A stretch of DNA of 64,000 nucleotides, taken from positions 1 to 64,000 of the forward strand of contig JADNYV010000124.1 in assembly GCA_015501055.1 (NCBI GenBank), given 5' to 3'. Positions 11,201 to 25,119 of the stretch are shown here, one piece after another; position 1 is the stretch's first letter, and each line of letters starts with the position of its first letter. The DNA is from Mucidula mucida. Lineage: Eukaryota; Basidiomycota; Agaricomycetes; Agaricales; Physalacriaceae. The position numbers and the translations under genes are program-made. The notes under the pieces are model-generated. The model had not been told where the DNA came from. It worked only from the letters and a program-made list of their open reading frames with translations, and ran no database searches.

Positions 11201-11820
11201 TTTTACCACCACCCGAGAAAAAGGAGCGCAGTATGGCTATTGGGTTACCTGGGCCTTCTGGTCTTGGAGAGGCGCAGGTTGCGAAAAAGGATCCTTTTGA
11301 CTCGATAGTTTTTGACATGGCTGGACGGCCTCACGGCAGTGGAAACGATATGTGGGCTACCCCGGAGGAAACGCTTGCTCGATTTCCGCCCAAGGACGTG
11401 CGAAATAAGAACCTTCCCCCTGGTCGGCCCAAGGGCGGTCGGCCGCCGAAGAGGCAGAGAGGCGAGGCCCCTCACCCCACGAGTCCAGGAGACCGACGCA
11501 TCCCCGCTGATCTTCCGCCCAAGCCTGTTGGGATTCCTTCCAATTGGTTGGATAAGGCGGCGGCGCAATATCTGGAGAGCGGCGGCGGTCGGCCGGACAT
11601 GACGCTGCTCGAGCGACTTGGTAGCGGCAATAATGGTGGCGGCTCGTTGGCGGAGAGGGTGGCGGGTAAACGAGATCGGGAGGATGATGAAGGCGACCGC
11701 GATGGGGCTGAGGATGGCAAGAGGCGTAGGAGGGGTGGAGGCAAGGCGCGGCGTTCGGGTGGTGGTGGTGGTGGTGGTGGGGGTGGGCGTAATGGTGGGG
11801 GAGGCAGGATACCTGTTTAA
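8258..11820 (+). CDS. Large disordered WW-domain protein, probably nuclear
   Basis: ATG 8258 sits in a good context (ATCATGG) and opens an acidic N-terminus (MDDEEVDWEVDEE). Exon 1 ends in a WW domain, LPPDWQARQAQ...YYYNVRTHVTQWERP, with both Trp and the Tyr block and closing Pro. Later exons, joined over short introns (for example 9357-9589 and introns near 9800, 10220, 10870 and 10985), encode Arg/Ser/Pro-rich disordered sequence with RSPSRD, ESPPRR and DRFRQAS-like text. The last exon (about 11025-11820) has basic patches GKRDRE and GKRRRRGGGKARR, followed by a glycine run and stop. WW plus RS-rich sequence suggests RNA processing or transcription, which is inference. No catalytic domain is seen. 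Exact exon joins in the middle are uncertain. Confidence 0.78.
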
Positions 11821-12136
11821 CGCGTGATACTTGTTAGGGACTTGAAGTGTAAAAAGATTGTCTGCTGTGTAATTATCCAATTTCTTTGAGCATTCTTCGT
11901 TGAACAGCGGTTGTAAGGCGAGGAGGCGATAATGAAAGAACCTTCTGCAAATGAGTATTTATATTCTTTTCTCAGTGAATAGAAATCATTTCGTCCAATT
12001 CATGTAGGGTAGCCTCTGTTTGTTCACCACTATCTATCGCTCCTCAAAGATTGGAACAGGAGAATATGATAGACGTGCGATTTGTCTCGTTGCATTTGTT
12101 GACAACTTTCAAGGATTTTGTATCATGAATAGAAAT
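11821..12136. other. Intergenic, convergent 3' flanks
   Basis: Tail-to-tail space between the WW-protein gene and the GH5 gene. AT-rich, no open frame of note. Confidence 0.6.
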
Positions 12137-13956
12137 CTAACTTCGCCCAACCTGGGAACCCGAATTTGGAGCGAGGCAGCTGGAAACTAAAAGTGTATCC
12201 GTCCATGTTGAACCACTCTGCGTAGGAACCTCACCCTGCGGAACGTAAGTATCAAAGTATGAGTACTTACTCCCTTAAAATCTCACCAGAACATAGGAGA
12301 TGTCAAAGTTGCCTGCTGCCCAGCCGATGTATCCCAGGAACACTAAGTAGGAGGAGGAACACGAGATTAGTTTATTGGCAGACTCAGAGGGGAGGGGAGG
12401 ACAGGGTACCATCAGAGTTGGCAGCCTGGTACGCGATCTGCTCGCACATGTACTTTACGCACGATGCGACGTTCCCTCCTCCCGTCTCCGTGTTGAATGC
12501 TTGTCTCCCGTTGCATCTAAGCCATTCTGCGAGGGGCGCCCATGCGGTGTCGATGTTGTTTGTTGTGCATTCGCTTTTTTTCAAAATTCAATCAATTATT
12601 TAGAAGGGCAGAGAGACACCAGACCTGTTGGTCCCAGAGTTATCACTGTCGAGATACTTGTGCACGTCAAACACCAAGCCCGTGGTGGTGCCATCGGGGT
12701 TGATGACGGTCTTCAGTGCGTCGGCGGATCCGCTGGAGATGAACGTCCCGGCGGACGTCCAGTTGTTGCCGGGGAGAAGCAGGATCTGAGTTGTGGCGCT
12801 GTGAATTGGTGTGTGCCATTAGTAGTAGTACTTAATTTACTGGACATTGAAGGGAACGATTACCTACCCAGCGTTGCGTATGGCTGTTACCGCCGCTTGA
12901 ACCGACGCGGCCCAGAGCGTGATGTCCGGGACATCGTGCGGCTCGTTCATTCTGAGTTGGTGAGGTGAGGTGGGTGGTGAGCACACTTGAACAACAACAC
13001 TTACAAGCCGAACATGAGGTTGCTCTGGTCCTTGTATTTAGTCGCAATAGATGCCCAGAGGGCGGCGAACTGGTCGTTTGTTGGTCCGCCTTGTCCTATA
13101 ATCTATGTAGACATTTGTTGATTAGTACTACTGAACGAGTACTTATCAAGGAGGCACTCACGCCTTTATCCCAGCGCGCATAGTTGTGGATATCGATAAC
13201 GCAGGTCGCTCCAGTGTTCAAACACGCCTGGTACTTACTTTAGAACGAAATTTTACGGTAAAGGAAAACGTACCTGAACGAGAGCATCATACTTGGCAAA
13301 GTTCGTCTCGTTCAAGGTACTGCCGAGGACGTCGTTGGTGAGGAACTGCCATCCCACGGGAAGGCGGAACGTGTTGAACCCGTCGTCATCAACAAAGTGC
13401 TTCATCTGGCCTTCGCCGTCGTGGCCTACAGAGAGAGACAGACAGAACTTAGATTAGAGTGACGTTCAATCAGCATTTGTAGCGCACCATAGTACTGCGT
13501 GAGCGGAGGATACGCAGCGCTCGCCGTGCACGATCCGTCCGAGTTGCACCCAAAGTCGAATCCGGCGATATTGACGCCAGTGTATTGGAGTGTTCCGGCG
13601 GAGGGAGGGGGGATGGCACAGCTGCTCGTGGGTAAAGACGCTGCTGTAGTGGTGCTGCTGCCAGTGCTCGCTGCTGTCCCCGGTGTACACTGCGAGTAGA
13701 CTGTAGGTAACACATGAGCTTGAAATAAAGATGGCGGGAAGAAGGGCGTACAGGAATTAAGGACAGTGCAGACGGATCCTTCAGCGCATGTCATCGGCCC
13801 AGTCCATCCCTATCAGACGCGTCCTGAATTAGCAATGCAGGTACACGTAACATACTAGGCACTCACCGTCCCGCCACATTGGCCCCAGACTGGCGCCTGA
13901 CCGCGTACCGAGATAGGATTCGCCAAAGCAGATAGCAGTAGCAACGCGTAGTACAT
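12137..13956 (-). CDS. Endo-beta-1,4-glucanase, GH5 (subfamily 5-like) with N-terminal CBM1
   Basis: Secreted cellulase cutting internal beta-1,4-glucosidic bonds. Start 13956 gives a signal peptide (MYYALLLLSALANPISVRG), then CBM1: PVWGQCGGTGWTGPMTC, SVCTVLN and YSQC, with the aromatic and Cys positions expected for cellulose binding. A short Ser/Thr linker follows (TPGTAASTGSSTTTAASLP). The catalytic domain starts GTLQYTGVNIAGFDFGC. The acid/base Glu lies in GLMNEPHDVPD and the nucleophile Glu in AFNTETGGGN. The C-terminus ends near SGSTWTDTLLVSSCLAPN and the stop is TAG at 12137-12139. The gene has about ten exons with short introns. A close paralogue lies at 37666-39453 on the same strand. 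Confidence 0.92.
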
Positions 13957-14770
13957 GTCGTTTAAGGACCATACACTGGGCTTGCGTGCGGGTTATAAAG
14001 CCTGAGCATAACCGCCGAAGTCTACCCGATGCGCATGCGGATGATTTTCGCGTCATCGTCGGGGTCTCTGAGCTGACTAGAATGACTAGCCATCCCCTGG
14101 TGCCTCTGGTGGTATGCTCAGTGTGGTGGATAGTCGGGCAGTAGAGCACAGGCGATCCAGACAGAACAATCTTCCTTAGTCGTTCCAGATTCAAGTTTGG
14201 ATGGTGAGACCAACGGAAAACTCACTAACAAGGTACTGGAGTTTCTGATTGAACGGACAAAATTGATATCGATGATCAAGGACGGACGGTGACCAGATGG
14301 TGGCAGTCAAGGAGCAAGGTGTTGGCTGTACACGTGAGGGTCACCTGTTTCAAGCACCGACGCGCGTTATTGTTCAAGCCTGTGAGACTGACTTTTCCCT
14401 GGGTACATACGTACACCGCTGACGCGACAGGTATTGGATTTTGCCTTGCCCAGTGCGCGGTGCTGATCTGGTGCTCGGTCAGTGATCTGGCGGGAGGAAT
14501 TCATTTGCACGGCCAAGCGATGAATCTCGATGAATAGTTTGAACCGGGACTTTTGAGGCACCAGCTTTTGACGTCTAATGAAATCGGCTATCTTATTGTT
14601 CCATCACTCTGAGAGCGCCTGGTGCGCCTCGGAGGCATTGAAGACCCCAGCGCCGGATTACGAGACGGGTACATGTTGATTTGCTCACGGACTGCTCTTT
14701 CCTATCTACATCCACCATACCGCACAGCAACGCTCATTTGCCCTTCTGATTTGTATCGTAACCACTGAAG
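13957..14770. other. Intergenic, upstream of GH5 and of the PAH gene
   Basis: Divergent spacer of about 0.8 kb that should hold the promoters of both genes. I see no further gene and no motif I can name with confidence. Confidence 0.5.
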
Positions 14771-15233
14771 ATGTCAACGTCAGAGCGTGTAAAGCAGGGG
14801 GGCCCCGACGATGCGCTATCGTACACAGTTGCAGAGGAGCCACCGTCGACTGTCCAGGAGATGCGCGAGTACCTCGACACTCTCATGCTGGAGTTCCATG
14901 ATCAGCCGGTCGTGCGCCGTCATCTATCGGAGATTATGGAGGACTATAAGGCTCATCGGTACGGTACTACTGTTCGTCTCCTCTTTGTTATCTTACCCTC
15001 TTCGAAGGATTGATGGCCACGGTATCATCAAACGCGTAACGCAGCTCTTCAATAGTCACGTTGAGCTCAACGGGAGACTCGTCGTCGGCTCAGCGATATC
15101 CTTCCAGAGACGCTACGACCGCTACGCCACCACCTCTCTTGTACGAGTTGTTCCCCTCCAGACCCAAGAGTACGACACATTTTCTTGTGGGATTGGGAAC
15201 TTCGCAGAGCTATCGCCCGTTGCCCATAAATGA
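14771..15233 (+). CDS. Mini-protein with a single PAH (Sin3-type) domain
   Basis: Two exons, 14771-14958 and 15008-15233, separated by a 49-bp intron with donor GTACGG and acceptor GAAG, joined in phase as CG|G (Arg). The protein is about 137 residues. Residues 25-95 match a paired amphipathic helix domain: EYLDTLMLEFHDQP, HLSEIMEDYKAHRIDGHG and IIKRVTQLFNSHVEL. PAH domains of Sin3 bind transcription factor helices inside the histone deacetylase complex. Sin3 itself has three or four PAH domains and a histone-deacetylase interaction region, and none of that follows here. The last 40 residues show no similarity that I recognise; a further frame (15061-15429) overlaps and could reflect another splice form. 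Confidence 0.75.
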
Positions 15234-15789
15234 GGCGCCGAGTTCGGGTCTATCACGTGCGACTCGGTTCAATCGTGGTGCTGGCTTCCTTTCCAATGCG
15301 AGGGCGCGCTGCGATGCGGCCACATACAACGCGATCTTTGATGCACTCACTCAGTACACCAAAAATCTGACCGTCATTGGCCCTCAGGAGAGCCCGATCT
15401 CTGCGAGCAGTTTGAACTCTTTTTACTAGGATTGCAGGGAGCATTATAGACTTAAACCCACTACGATAAAAGGCTTGGGGTTCTGTACTTCCTTTTCTTT
15501 TACAGAGCTTGACTCGACTCCGAATTCAGTAATCTCGACTGAGCACATATTGCAATCAGTACACTAATCTACCTTCATTGACCGAACTATTGACTAGTCC
15601 GGATGGCATTCTTGCCGATGTGAACATTTGTCTTCTGCAAAGGGAGGAAATAGAGACATAGATCAAAAGATAGCTTGCAAACAGTTATTATTGAGCCCTT
15701 CGGGCAGCCCTTGGGCTAAATCGATGTAGTCTTGATACAAGGTCGCTAAATTCTAGACAACACCTTCCATCATAGTATCTTCCTCTTTT
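15234..15789. other. Intergenic, convergent 3' flanks
   Basis: Tail-to-tail gap between the PAH gene and the DUF6535 gene. It contains two adjacent small hairpins at 15695-15717, otherwise no coding signal beyond the alternative PAH frame that ends at 15429. Confidence 0.5.
15695..15717. other. Two adjacent hairpins
   Basis: GCCC-TTC-GGGC (15695-15705) is followed without gap by AGCCC-TT-GGGCT (15706-15717). Both stems are perfect. The pair lies in the 3' flank shared by two convergent genes. No function is known to me; a role in 3' end formation would be speculation. Confidence 0.6.
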
Positions 15790-18700
15790 TCAGTCCTCAT
15801 TGACGTTGGTCTCCGATTCACTAATACTCTCCAAACGCTCTTCCACCATTTCCCACATTGAATCCAGACAGTCCGTGCTGCTTGCTGTAACTGCCCGAAA
15901 CCATTCATTGACGCGTTCCGACGCAGGACGTGCGGTGGACAGAAATGCGCTGGAAACATGACACTAAGACACTTTCAGCATCGGCGACTAGGATAAGTAA
16001 AGGAGGCATTTACGAGGCGGTGTTCATACGAATCAGACTCCCAGATCTATTGACGAATAGTAAGTATTGACGAAAAAGATGAATGGACACGCAGCAAACC
16101 TTGGTTACGGAGCCAAGCACGTCGTCAACGCGCTCCCTAGATGCTCCGGGACGAGGAGACGCGCTAATCAGCGTAGCTGTGAATTTACATCTCCCGCATG
16201 CAAGAATTAGAACATACCTGCACGCTTCTCGGTGTGTTGAATCGAGTCCAGAAGATAGTAGAAAGGCGTGTTCCGCAACGAAGCCATCATCAGGAAGACA
16301 AAAGCCGCCACTGAACATATTATAGAGCTTCTCTATCGTTTCTCGTGCGAACACTCGTTTCTCCGAAGGCCATCTACAAAGTTCCTCCCCAAGCGTCCAA
16401 CTCAGTAAATCAATGACACACTGCGACCAAGCGATCGACGTAAATCGTGCTGGCGCAACAGCGATCAACTCGAGTAACTCTTCGTGTCTTTCTTCGTACA
16501 AGATCATCACGATCAGAGGGAAAAGATTCTCTTCCGAATGGATATACAACAACTCGGATTCTAAGGTGCAGAGTCGCTTTTGAGATGTCAGGAATCCCGA
16601 GAGGTAAGAAAGAGCCAGTGGAGAGGCGGACGGCCCCGCGCTGGTACTTTGTACACCAGAACAAAATATGTGGTATAGGCTGACGATGCCGTCCATTTGC
16701 ATAAAGGCTTCGAAGCTGAAGGGAGAACCTTCATCAAAGAGATGAGACGCAATCTCCCAGACGTCGCGTTCCGATGCTTGATTGCAACCGACGTTGTATG
16801 AGAGTATGTACCGGAAAAGGTTTATTCCAAACGACCGGTCCTTCAACGTGGAAGGGAGTGGGGCCGGAGCAGCGTCCGAGTCAATCAGCATCCCGTGAAG
16901 CTCAGACAGGATGCTGCCCAAAAGGACGCGGACACAGCCAAACTCGGACTTTTGAAAGTAGCTTGAAGAAGCGATGGACAAAAGGGTGTCGCGATATGCT
17001 GCATGATGCGCGCGGGATTGAGCGAACGACGCTTTGGATTCCCGGGCGATGCCATATTTGACGGCGTTGCGGGCATGCTCCAGCGCGTCAAGGTCTACGA
17101 TGTTGCGCACTTTGCCATCTAGAAGACAGGCAACCTGCTGGATATAGGCTAGCAGCGCGGCTGTACATCCAGACTGCGACGGTGGTTCCCGTGACGAGGC
17201 GCGATGTATGTAATCGACCATCGCAAGGGCCATCTCTAGCGTGGGCTCGGTAAGAGCGGTAGTGGGAGCATCAGATGGGGCGATGAACTGCTGCGTGTCA
17301 AAGAAATCGACAGAGGTAAGAACGTTCAGCATTTCGGTGGCCAGAAGAAAGTTAGAGTCGAGGGGAAGAAGCGTGGGCCTTGGTGAATTGTTTGAGCCAA
17401 ATGATGGGGTGCAGGCGGAGCGTCGATCGATTAGGACTGGCAGCTATGTCGTACAGCTTTTCTGTTACTTCGATAGCAGGATAAAACCCGACGCAGCACA
17501 AAGCGGCGTCAAGATGTGGACTGCAGATACCGATCCCGCGACTTTCTAGACTGGAGAGGATGTGGCGGTCTGAGCAGCCATTGGCACCTTTAGAGACAAC
17601 CTGGCCACACGCTGCATATTCTTGTATCTGCACATACGCACGAACAAGAAGCTCAAGCTGCAACACATCGCCTTGAGTACACGCATTGCGGACCGCTCTC
17701 AGTAATTCGTCACCAATTGGCGTCCTGCTCTGAATACGGCCTTTGAACCCCACCCGCAGACCAGCGATCGCTTCGAAGGCTCTTAGCTTGACGCTCGGAT
17801 TTGCGTTGATTCGTGGATCCACGAGATAGCTGCGCCGTCTAGCTCGTCTGGATGAGCGTTTATATAAGAGCGGTCCAAAGCGTCTACGCCTCCATCAAGG
17901 CAAGGTGGACGTAGTACTCTGAGCCCTTCACGCCCACGCCTCACAGTGTTGCGCACAGTATGAAACGCGCCATGAGCAATATACGTGAGAGGCGTCCTAT
18001 AAGGACACTGCGGAAAGACGATGGGCAGATCGTAGCGACGCAGTAGAACACGGCTGTGCAACCGACGATCGCAGCGATGAGGTAGACAACGCTGAGGTTC
18101 AGGCGTGCTAAAGCGATGATCAAGCCCGCGAAGAAGAGCCCTAGCGAGGCGTGTAGAATCGTGGGGAGACACTGAATGATCTCCGGAACCCTCCAGCGTA
18201 CTAGACCCATATAGCGCGAATGGCGAACGCGGCCGCGGTCTTGCGCAGAGCCGGACGTCTGCGCGGCGTAGCTTTGGAGCCACTGGCGGCTCAGCAAGGC
18301 TAAGAGCGCTGCAGTCAGACTCAATGTCAAGCTGACGAACCACATGCTAATGATCCACCTGACGCTGAAGGGCGCATCAGTGGTCTCGTTGACGACTGAG
18401 GATGAAGTAGCTGGAATGTTTGCTATAGACCGTCCTTCAGCCATGGCACGCTGGACCTGGAGCATCTCCAGAGTCAATACCGCCGTTACTTGTCCGTAAT
18501 CCGTCTGCAAACTCTGCCATATCTGGACGATGAATGTAGATAATACTGCAGAGAATATGCCCGCCTAACGGACTCGTTTTAGCGGCAAATCGGAAGACAC
18601 GACTCGAAAGGGCGTACGAAAATGAGAACTCCGTCTATCGTTTGACCATTCTCTTTGAGAAGGTTGCTGTCGTGCATAGTGGTCTCGTCTAGACACGTTC

Positions 18701-19143
18701 TCCAGAATCGGGATGAGGGATTGTCCAATTCTTCGCCCATGGCATCGCTCGCGTAGCGCTTTGCATAATCGAAGGGATCAAAGTTGACGTTCGGTTTATC
18801 TAAAATGGGTGCTTATCAGCCCAGGCAGTTCAGAGGTAGAGGACAAGCACGACATACGGTCCTTGTTTGTCTCGTAAGGAGAACAGTGACAGCCTTGACA
18901 CGTCGTCTTCATGTCAGGACGGAGCGTGCTCCCAGTCGACTGTGGCGATGGCAGACCCGGGCCTTCTTCCAAAGAGAGCTCGCGGGGCTCTTCGACCAGA
19001 TCCTGAGGGGCAAGCACCGGCGTATCCTTCTCTCGCTTGCCCCCGCCAAACACAAAGTTCTCCAAGTGCGCGCATTCGTCCAAGGGCGGCGCGAGTCGTT
19101 CGGTATCAGTGACCGTGATAACCGGTGGACGAGGTGGATCCAT
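15790..19143 (-). CDS. DUF6535 membrane protein, large
   Basis: Start 19143 opens MDPPRPPVITVTDTE. After an intron at about 18802-18859 comes the DUF6535 signature: YAKRYASDAMGEELD, FWRTCLDETTMHDSNLL, TIDGVLIF, then LQTDYGQVTAVLTLEMLQV and SVRWIISMWFVSLTLSLT. Three strong hydrophobic segments follow the signature (around 18345-18280, 18155-18095 and 18095-18030). The C-terminal part of about 600 residues is helical and soluble with no domain I can name; it runs through 17822-16010. A last small exon ends DSMWEMVEERLESIS and stops with TGA at 15790-15792. DUF6535 proteins are expanded in Agaricomycetes and have no assigned function. Exon joins near 17870 and 17340 are approximate. Confidence 0.85.
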
Positions 19144-20415
19144 ACTACAACTGAACGGAAGAAACGGAGCTCCTCTAGAACGCGTACCGTATCAAAGGAA
19201 AGCGCAGTGACATGGCCCTTTTTAAACCAAAAAAGACACGCTGTTTCTACAGCTCGGACTGGCGTTGAAGAAGCGAAGCATCAGATAACAAAGTATATCC
19301 CCCCGCTGTCAAACGAATAGTCCTGCAAACTGTAGAAAGATTAACCCCATGATGGTGGTGCGAGGCAAAGGAGACTCGGGTAACGTGAAAGAGTGTCAGC
19401 AGACGGGAGAAAAGATCAGGTTGACTCACAGCATTTTCTACAGCCAACTTTACAGCATGTCACAGGATTTTTTTACAGCAATCGATATCCGCTGTCCACA
19501 CCTTCTTTCAAGAACGTCACAAGTCAGAGTCTTTCTTCCCCCCCCCCCCCCCCCTGCTGGCTCAGTAGTAAACCTAACAGATAAGTACTCAGTTGCTCTA
19601 CTCCCATTGAAGGCGGCGGTAACGTCTTCAAATTTCCCTGCCAAAAAAAAAGAGGGCTCGACAAGATTTCTACTACCGGCATAGATAAGTAGTACTTAAA
19701 TCCTTTCTCGGGTAATCAATTCCTTTCTCGTCAACACCCCACCCTCTCGCCATCATCTAGGCGTGGTAATGCTCGTTTTCATTGACGAGTTCTTCCAACG
19801 CAGTGTTATATATACGGACTTCTTTTGTCCGAGGCATGCATGCGTCGCCTGTTGTAGCGATGAAAGCGTACCCTTTTTGAATAAACGGCGTGCCTACGAA
19901 AACAAAGAAAGCCGGTACCGTGATGTCAGTCAACGGTGACGCGGTGCAAGATCGTCGCTTGGACGAGACGTGCCTCTATCGCGTATGCTTATGTTGTTGG
20001 AGACCCGTTCCATGTTTTCCTTATTTCACAGCCTATGGCCTACAAATTGAAGTTCATACCTATTACATATGCGCACTCCGAGTCAGATCATACCAAGTAA
20101 ACAGTTTGGTTTCCCAAGAATTGTGTTGACAAAAGTGGGTCCATCCGCCACAGCGCCACAGTACTATGATCTGTGGCTTGAGCGGGCTCCAACGGTCCAA
20201 CCAATGGGGGCTTTAAGATATGGAAGAAATTGAACACGACAAGCCTCCAACAATTCTACGGTGAATGACAGCCTCACGTGAACGCTCGGCGTGAACACTC
20301 TCTTCAGCGATAACCATACCCCAACCCTTCCATATCCACCATAAAATACATTACATTTCAAAAACTGAAAGAAAAAATGAATTAGATCAGAACCGCGAGT
20401 CCATATCAACTAATC
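19144..20415. other. Intergenic, no gene recognised
   Basis: Upstream of the DUF6535 gene and downstream of calcineurin. Contains a 17-base C run. A short plus-strand frame at 19890-20129 has no recognisable product. Confidence 0.5.
19538..19554. repeat. Homopolymer C tract (17)
   Basis: Seventeen consecutive C bases, the longest single-base run noticed in the window. Confidence 0.9.
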
Positions 20416-22827
<2,412 letters not shown>

Positions 22828-23305
22828 CGTCGCGGGAGGTCACTGAAATTGTACGGGGGTCGGCGGCGTTGGTCAACTATACGCGATGGTGGCAGGAGGG
22901 AAAGGGCATGACCAAATGCTGTGCACCTCACACCCGCCGATCCCGATAAGGAAACTATAGTGGCGGCAGGGGCGCTCTCTGTTCGCGGAACAGTCTGATT
23001 CACTGCTACCATCAAGAAATATCACGCCCAATATTGCTGCGTTGCTTTACTATGAAGCAGGTACCAGACCTGAATACCGACTTCATCTGATGGATAGGCG
23101 TCCCGACAGATGTCCAACTTCCCGGATGTTCTTGGCTGACGCTTACACTCCTTTGAAACCGAAAAAGCGCGTAACATGAAAAAAAGAAATCGTACATATG
23201 ACAAGTCGTCGTGAAAATCATGAGGGCTACTAGTGAGTAAAAATTAGTGTATATGTAATGCGATCCGAGGATTAAAAAGTCCATCTAAAGGAAGCATCTA
23301 CCGCG
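22828..23305. other. Intergenic, calcineurin upstream region
   Basis: Spacer between the calcineurin start and the end of the OSBP gene, both on the minus strand. No gene recognised. Confidence 0.55.
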
Positions 23306-25119
23306 TTATGACGCGCTCAGCTTTGCACCTTCCGAGCCCGCTATATGATACGCATGAGGCTCTGCCAGCTCCTCCTCTATGGCCTTGCGCCCCTCCTCCG
23401 TCAGTATCGCCACACCATTCGAAATGTCCTTGTCAAAGTACCGCGGCACAAACTCAACCCCAGCCTTCTTCCTCTCAGCAGCAGCATCCCTTTGCCGCTG
23501 CTCAATCGCCACCTTCTCCTTCGTCGCTTCCCCAAACTCTTTGCTCACCATCTTATTCGTCACCGTCTCCCACAGCTTCCGACTCTCGTCCGGAAGCTGC
23601 TTCTCCAACGGACGAACCTGTTTGGGTATCACCTCCAGCTGGCTCAGGTCTATAAGCGTCTCGTATTCGCTGTCTATTGACAGATCTGCCTTGGAGGTAG
23701 CATTGGAACGCGGAAGAGATTCGTGTACGGGACCAGGGGAGGATGAAGAGGAAGAGGTCGTGTCCATGTATGAGCCAGAGCCAACGCGTCTCCAGCGGAT
23801 TGCTCCACGCCAAGAACCATCAAACTCGGCAACGACGAGAGAGCGCGGCACGTCCTTGATGGATTTCCAGCCTTCAGCTTTGGCTGCATCGGATTCATGC
23901 ACAAGGTGGATTATGCCCTCGAGACGGAAACGCGCCTTCCCTAACCAAGACTAGAAACTCGTCAGATAATATCACAAAGAGCACAAGCGATACGTACCTC
24001 CTCTTTATATTCTGTAATTGCCCGGAATTTGGAGCCAGGCTTACCGCCTGTACATGACACGATGGTCGTGTCGCCTACAGTTATGTAAAAACTGCCCCGT
24101 AGGATTCCGTTGACACTGGCCACCGGATGTGTCACCTGGTAGTTCTCTCCCTTTCCGTTCCCGTCCTTGATATGGATGAAAAGACCTTTGTTGAACCCGC
24201 CAGGACTGACTTTAATCGTCGTGCCTGCCACCTTGGCCGAAACCTGGTCAATACCCGATAATTCCAAGGAGCGCGCGGGGCAGGTAGCGAAATACGCGGA
24301 GACGGGTGGATGGTGTGAGACCTGCTCCGTCACGTAGACAATGCGAATCTTGTTACTCTGCAGGTCGAGGTTGGACATCTGCGCGTTAAGAGCATCGTCG
24401 CCGAGCGATGTGGCCGCAGTGGAAGGGCTCTTGCGCGAGCTGATAGCGCTGAATGCGCTCTTGGAGCTTTTGCCACTCTTCACGCTCGCGGCGTCTACGT
24501 TGAGGTTGGAATTGCTCTTGGAAGAGGACGCGACGATGGGGGGATTCTTGTATTCGACGGGAACAACGTCCCAGTGGGCGCGGAAATGTTCTCCTAGTAC
24601 CGAATTATACGGCTTGAAAACCCTGCCAGACTGCGCGGTGTTAACATCATCGTCAAGCACGATGATGAACGCTACGCACCACGTATTTGAGGTCTTTGGT
24701 AAAGGTAAACCGCAGTACAGCGAGCATTCGTTCAAATGGATCGTCGGAATCATTGACGCTAGGTCAACGTCAGCATTGCGGACCCGAACAGCAACGACTA
24801 TGCACTCACGCAGCAAAAAGGTCGGGTCTGTCAAGGTACTGCGACCATTCGAGATTGGGTATAGGTTCCAGCAACGATGCCGGTAATGATAGTCGCCTAG
24901 CAGGTAACGGTTGTCAATGCTGCCGACAAAGCGGGGCGCTACGACGCACATGGTTGCAATGTCCTTGACACCCAGGCATTTCTTGACCAGCGATACAATC
25001 ATCTTCAGCTTGCCGCCCTCGCCAGCGTCGCCAGTCTCGGGTACCGATATGGCTGGTGTTGGTGGGTCATCGTCTAGGTTGTCCTCGACGACGGGCTCAT
25101 CTTTCGTCTTCTGGGCCAT
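23306..25119 (-). CDS. Oxysterol-binding protein, Osh/ORP family
   Basis: Lipid-transfer protein carrying sterol or phosphatidylserine between membranes. Start 25119 gives MAQKTKDEPVVEDN. The lipid-binding domain begins GVKDIATMRLSLPASLLEP with NLEWSQYLDRPDLF, continues DPFERMLAVLRFTFTKDLK and KPYNSVLGEHFRAHWDV, and carries the fingerprint EQVSHHPPVSAYFA. A Ser-rich insert of about 55 residues (NLNVDAASVKSGKSS and after) sits before the fingerprint. The C-terminal part includes EFDGSWRGAIRW and a basic helical end. No PH or ankyrin domain is seen, so it is the short ORD-only type, closest in style to yeast Osh6/7. Several introns of about 50 bp; stop TAA at 23306-23308. Confidence 0.93.

Noticed and set aside
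11245..11880. 211-residue minus-strand frame opposite the WW-protein last exon
   Set aside because: Thr/Pro-rich translation is the mirror of the Gly-rich coding strand; no independent signal.
19890..20129. Short plus-strand frame with hydrophobic middle
   Set aside because: No signal peptide or family; isolated.
20164..20409. Minus-strand frame directly after the calcineurin stop
   Set aside because: No similarity and composition unlike neighbouring exons; most likely calcineurin 3' UTR.
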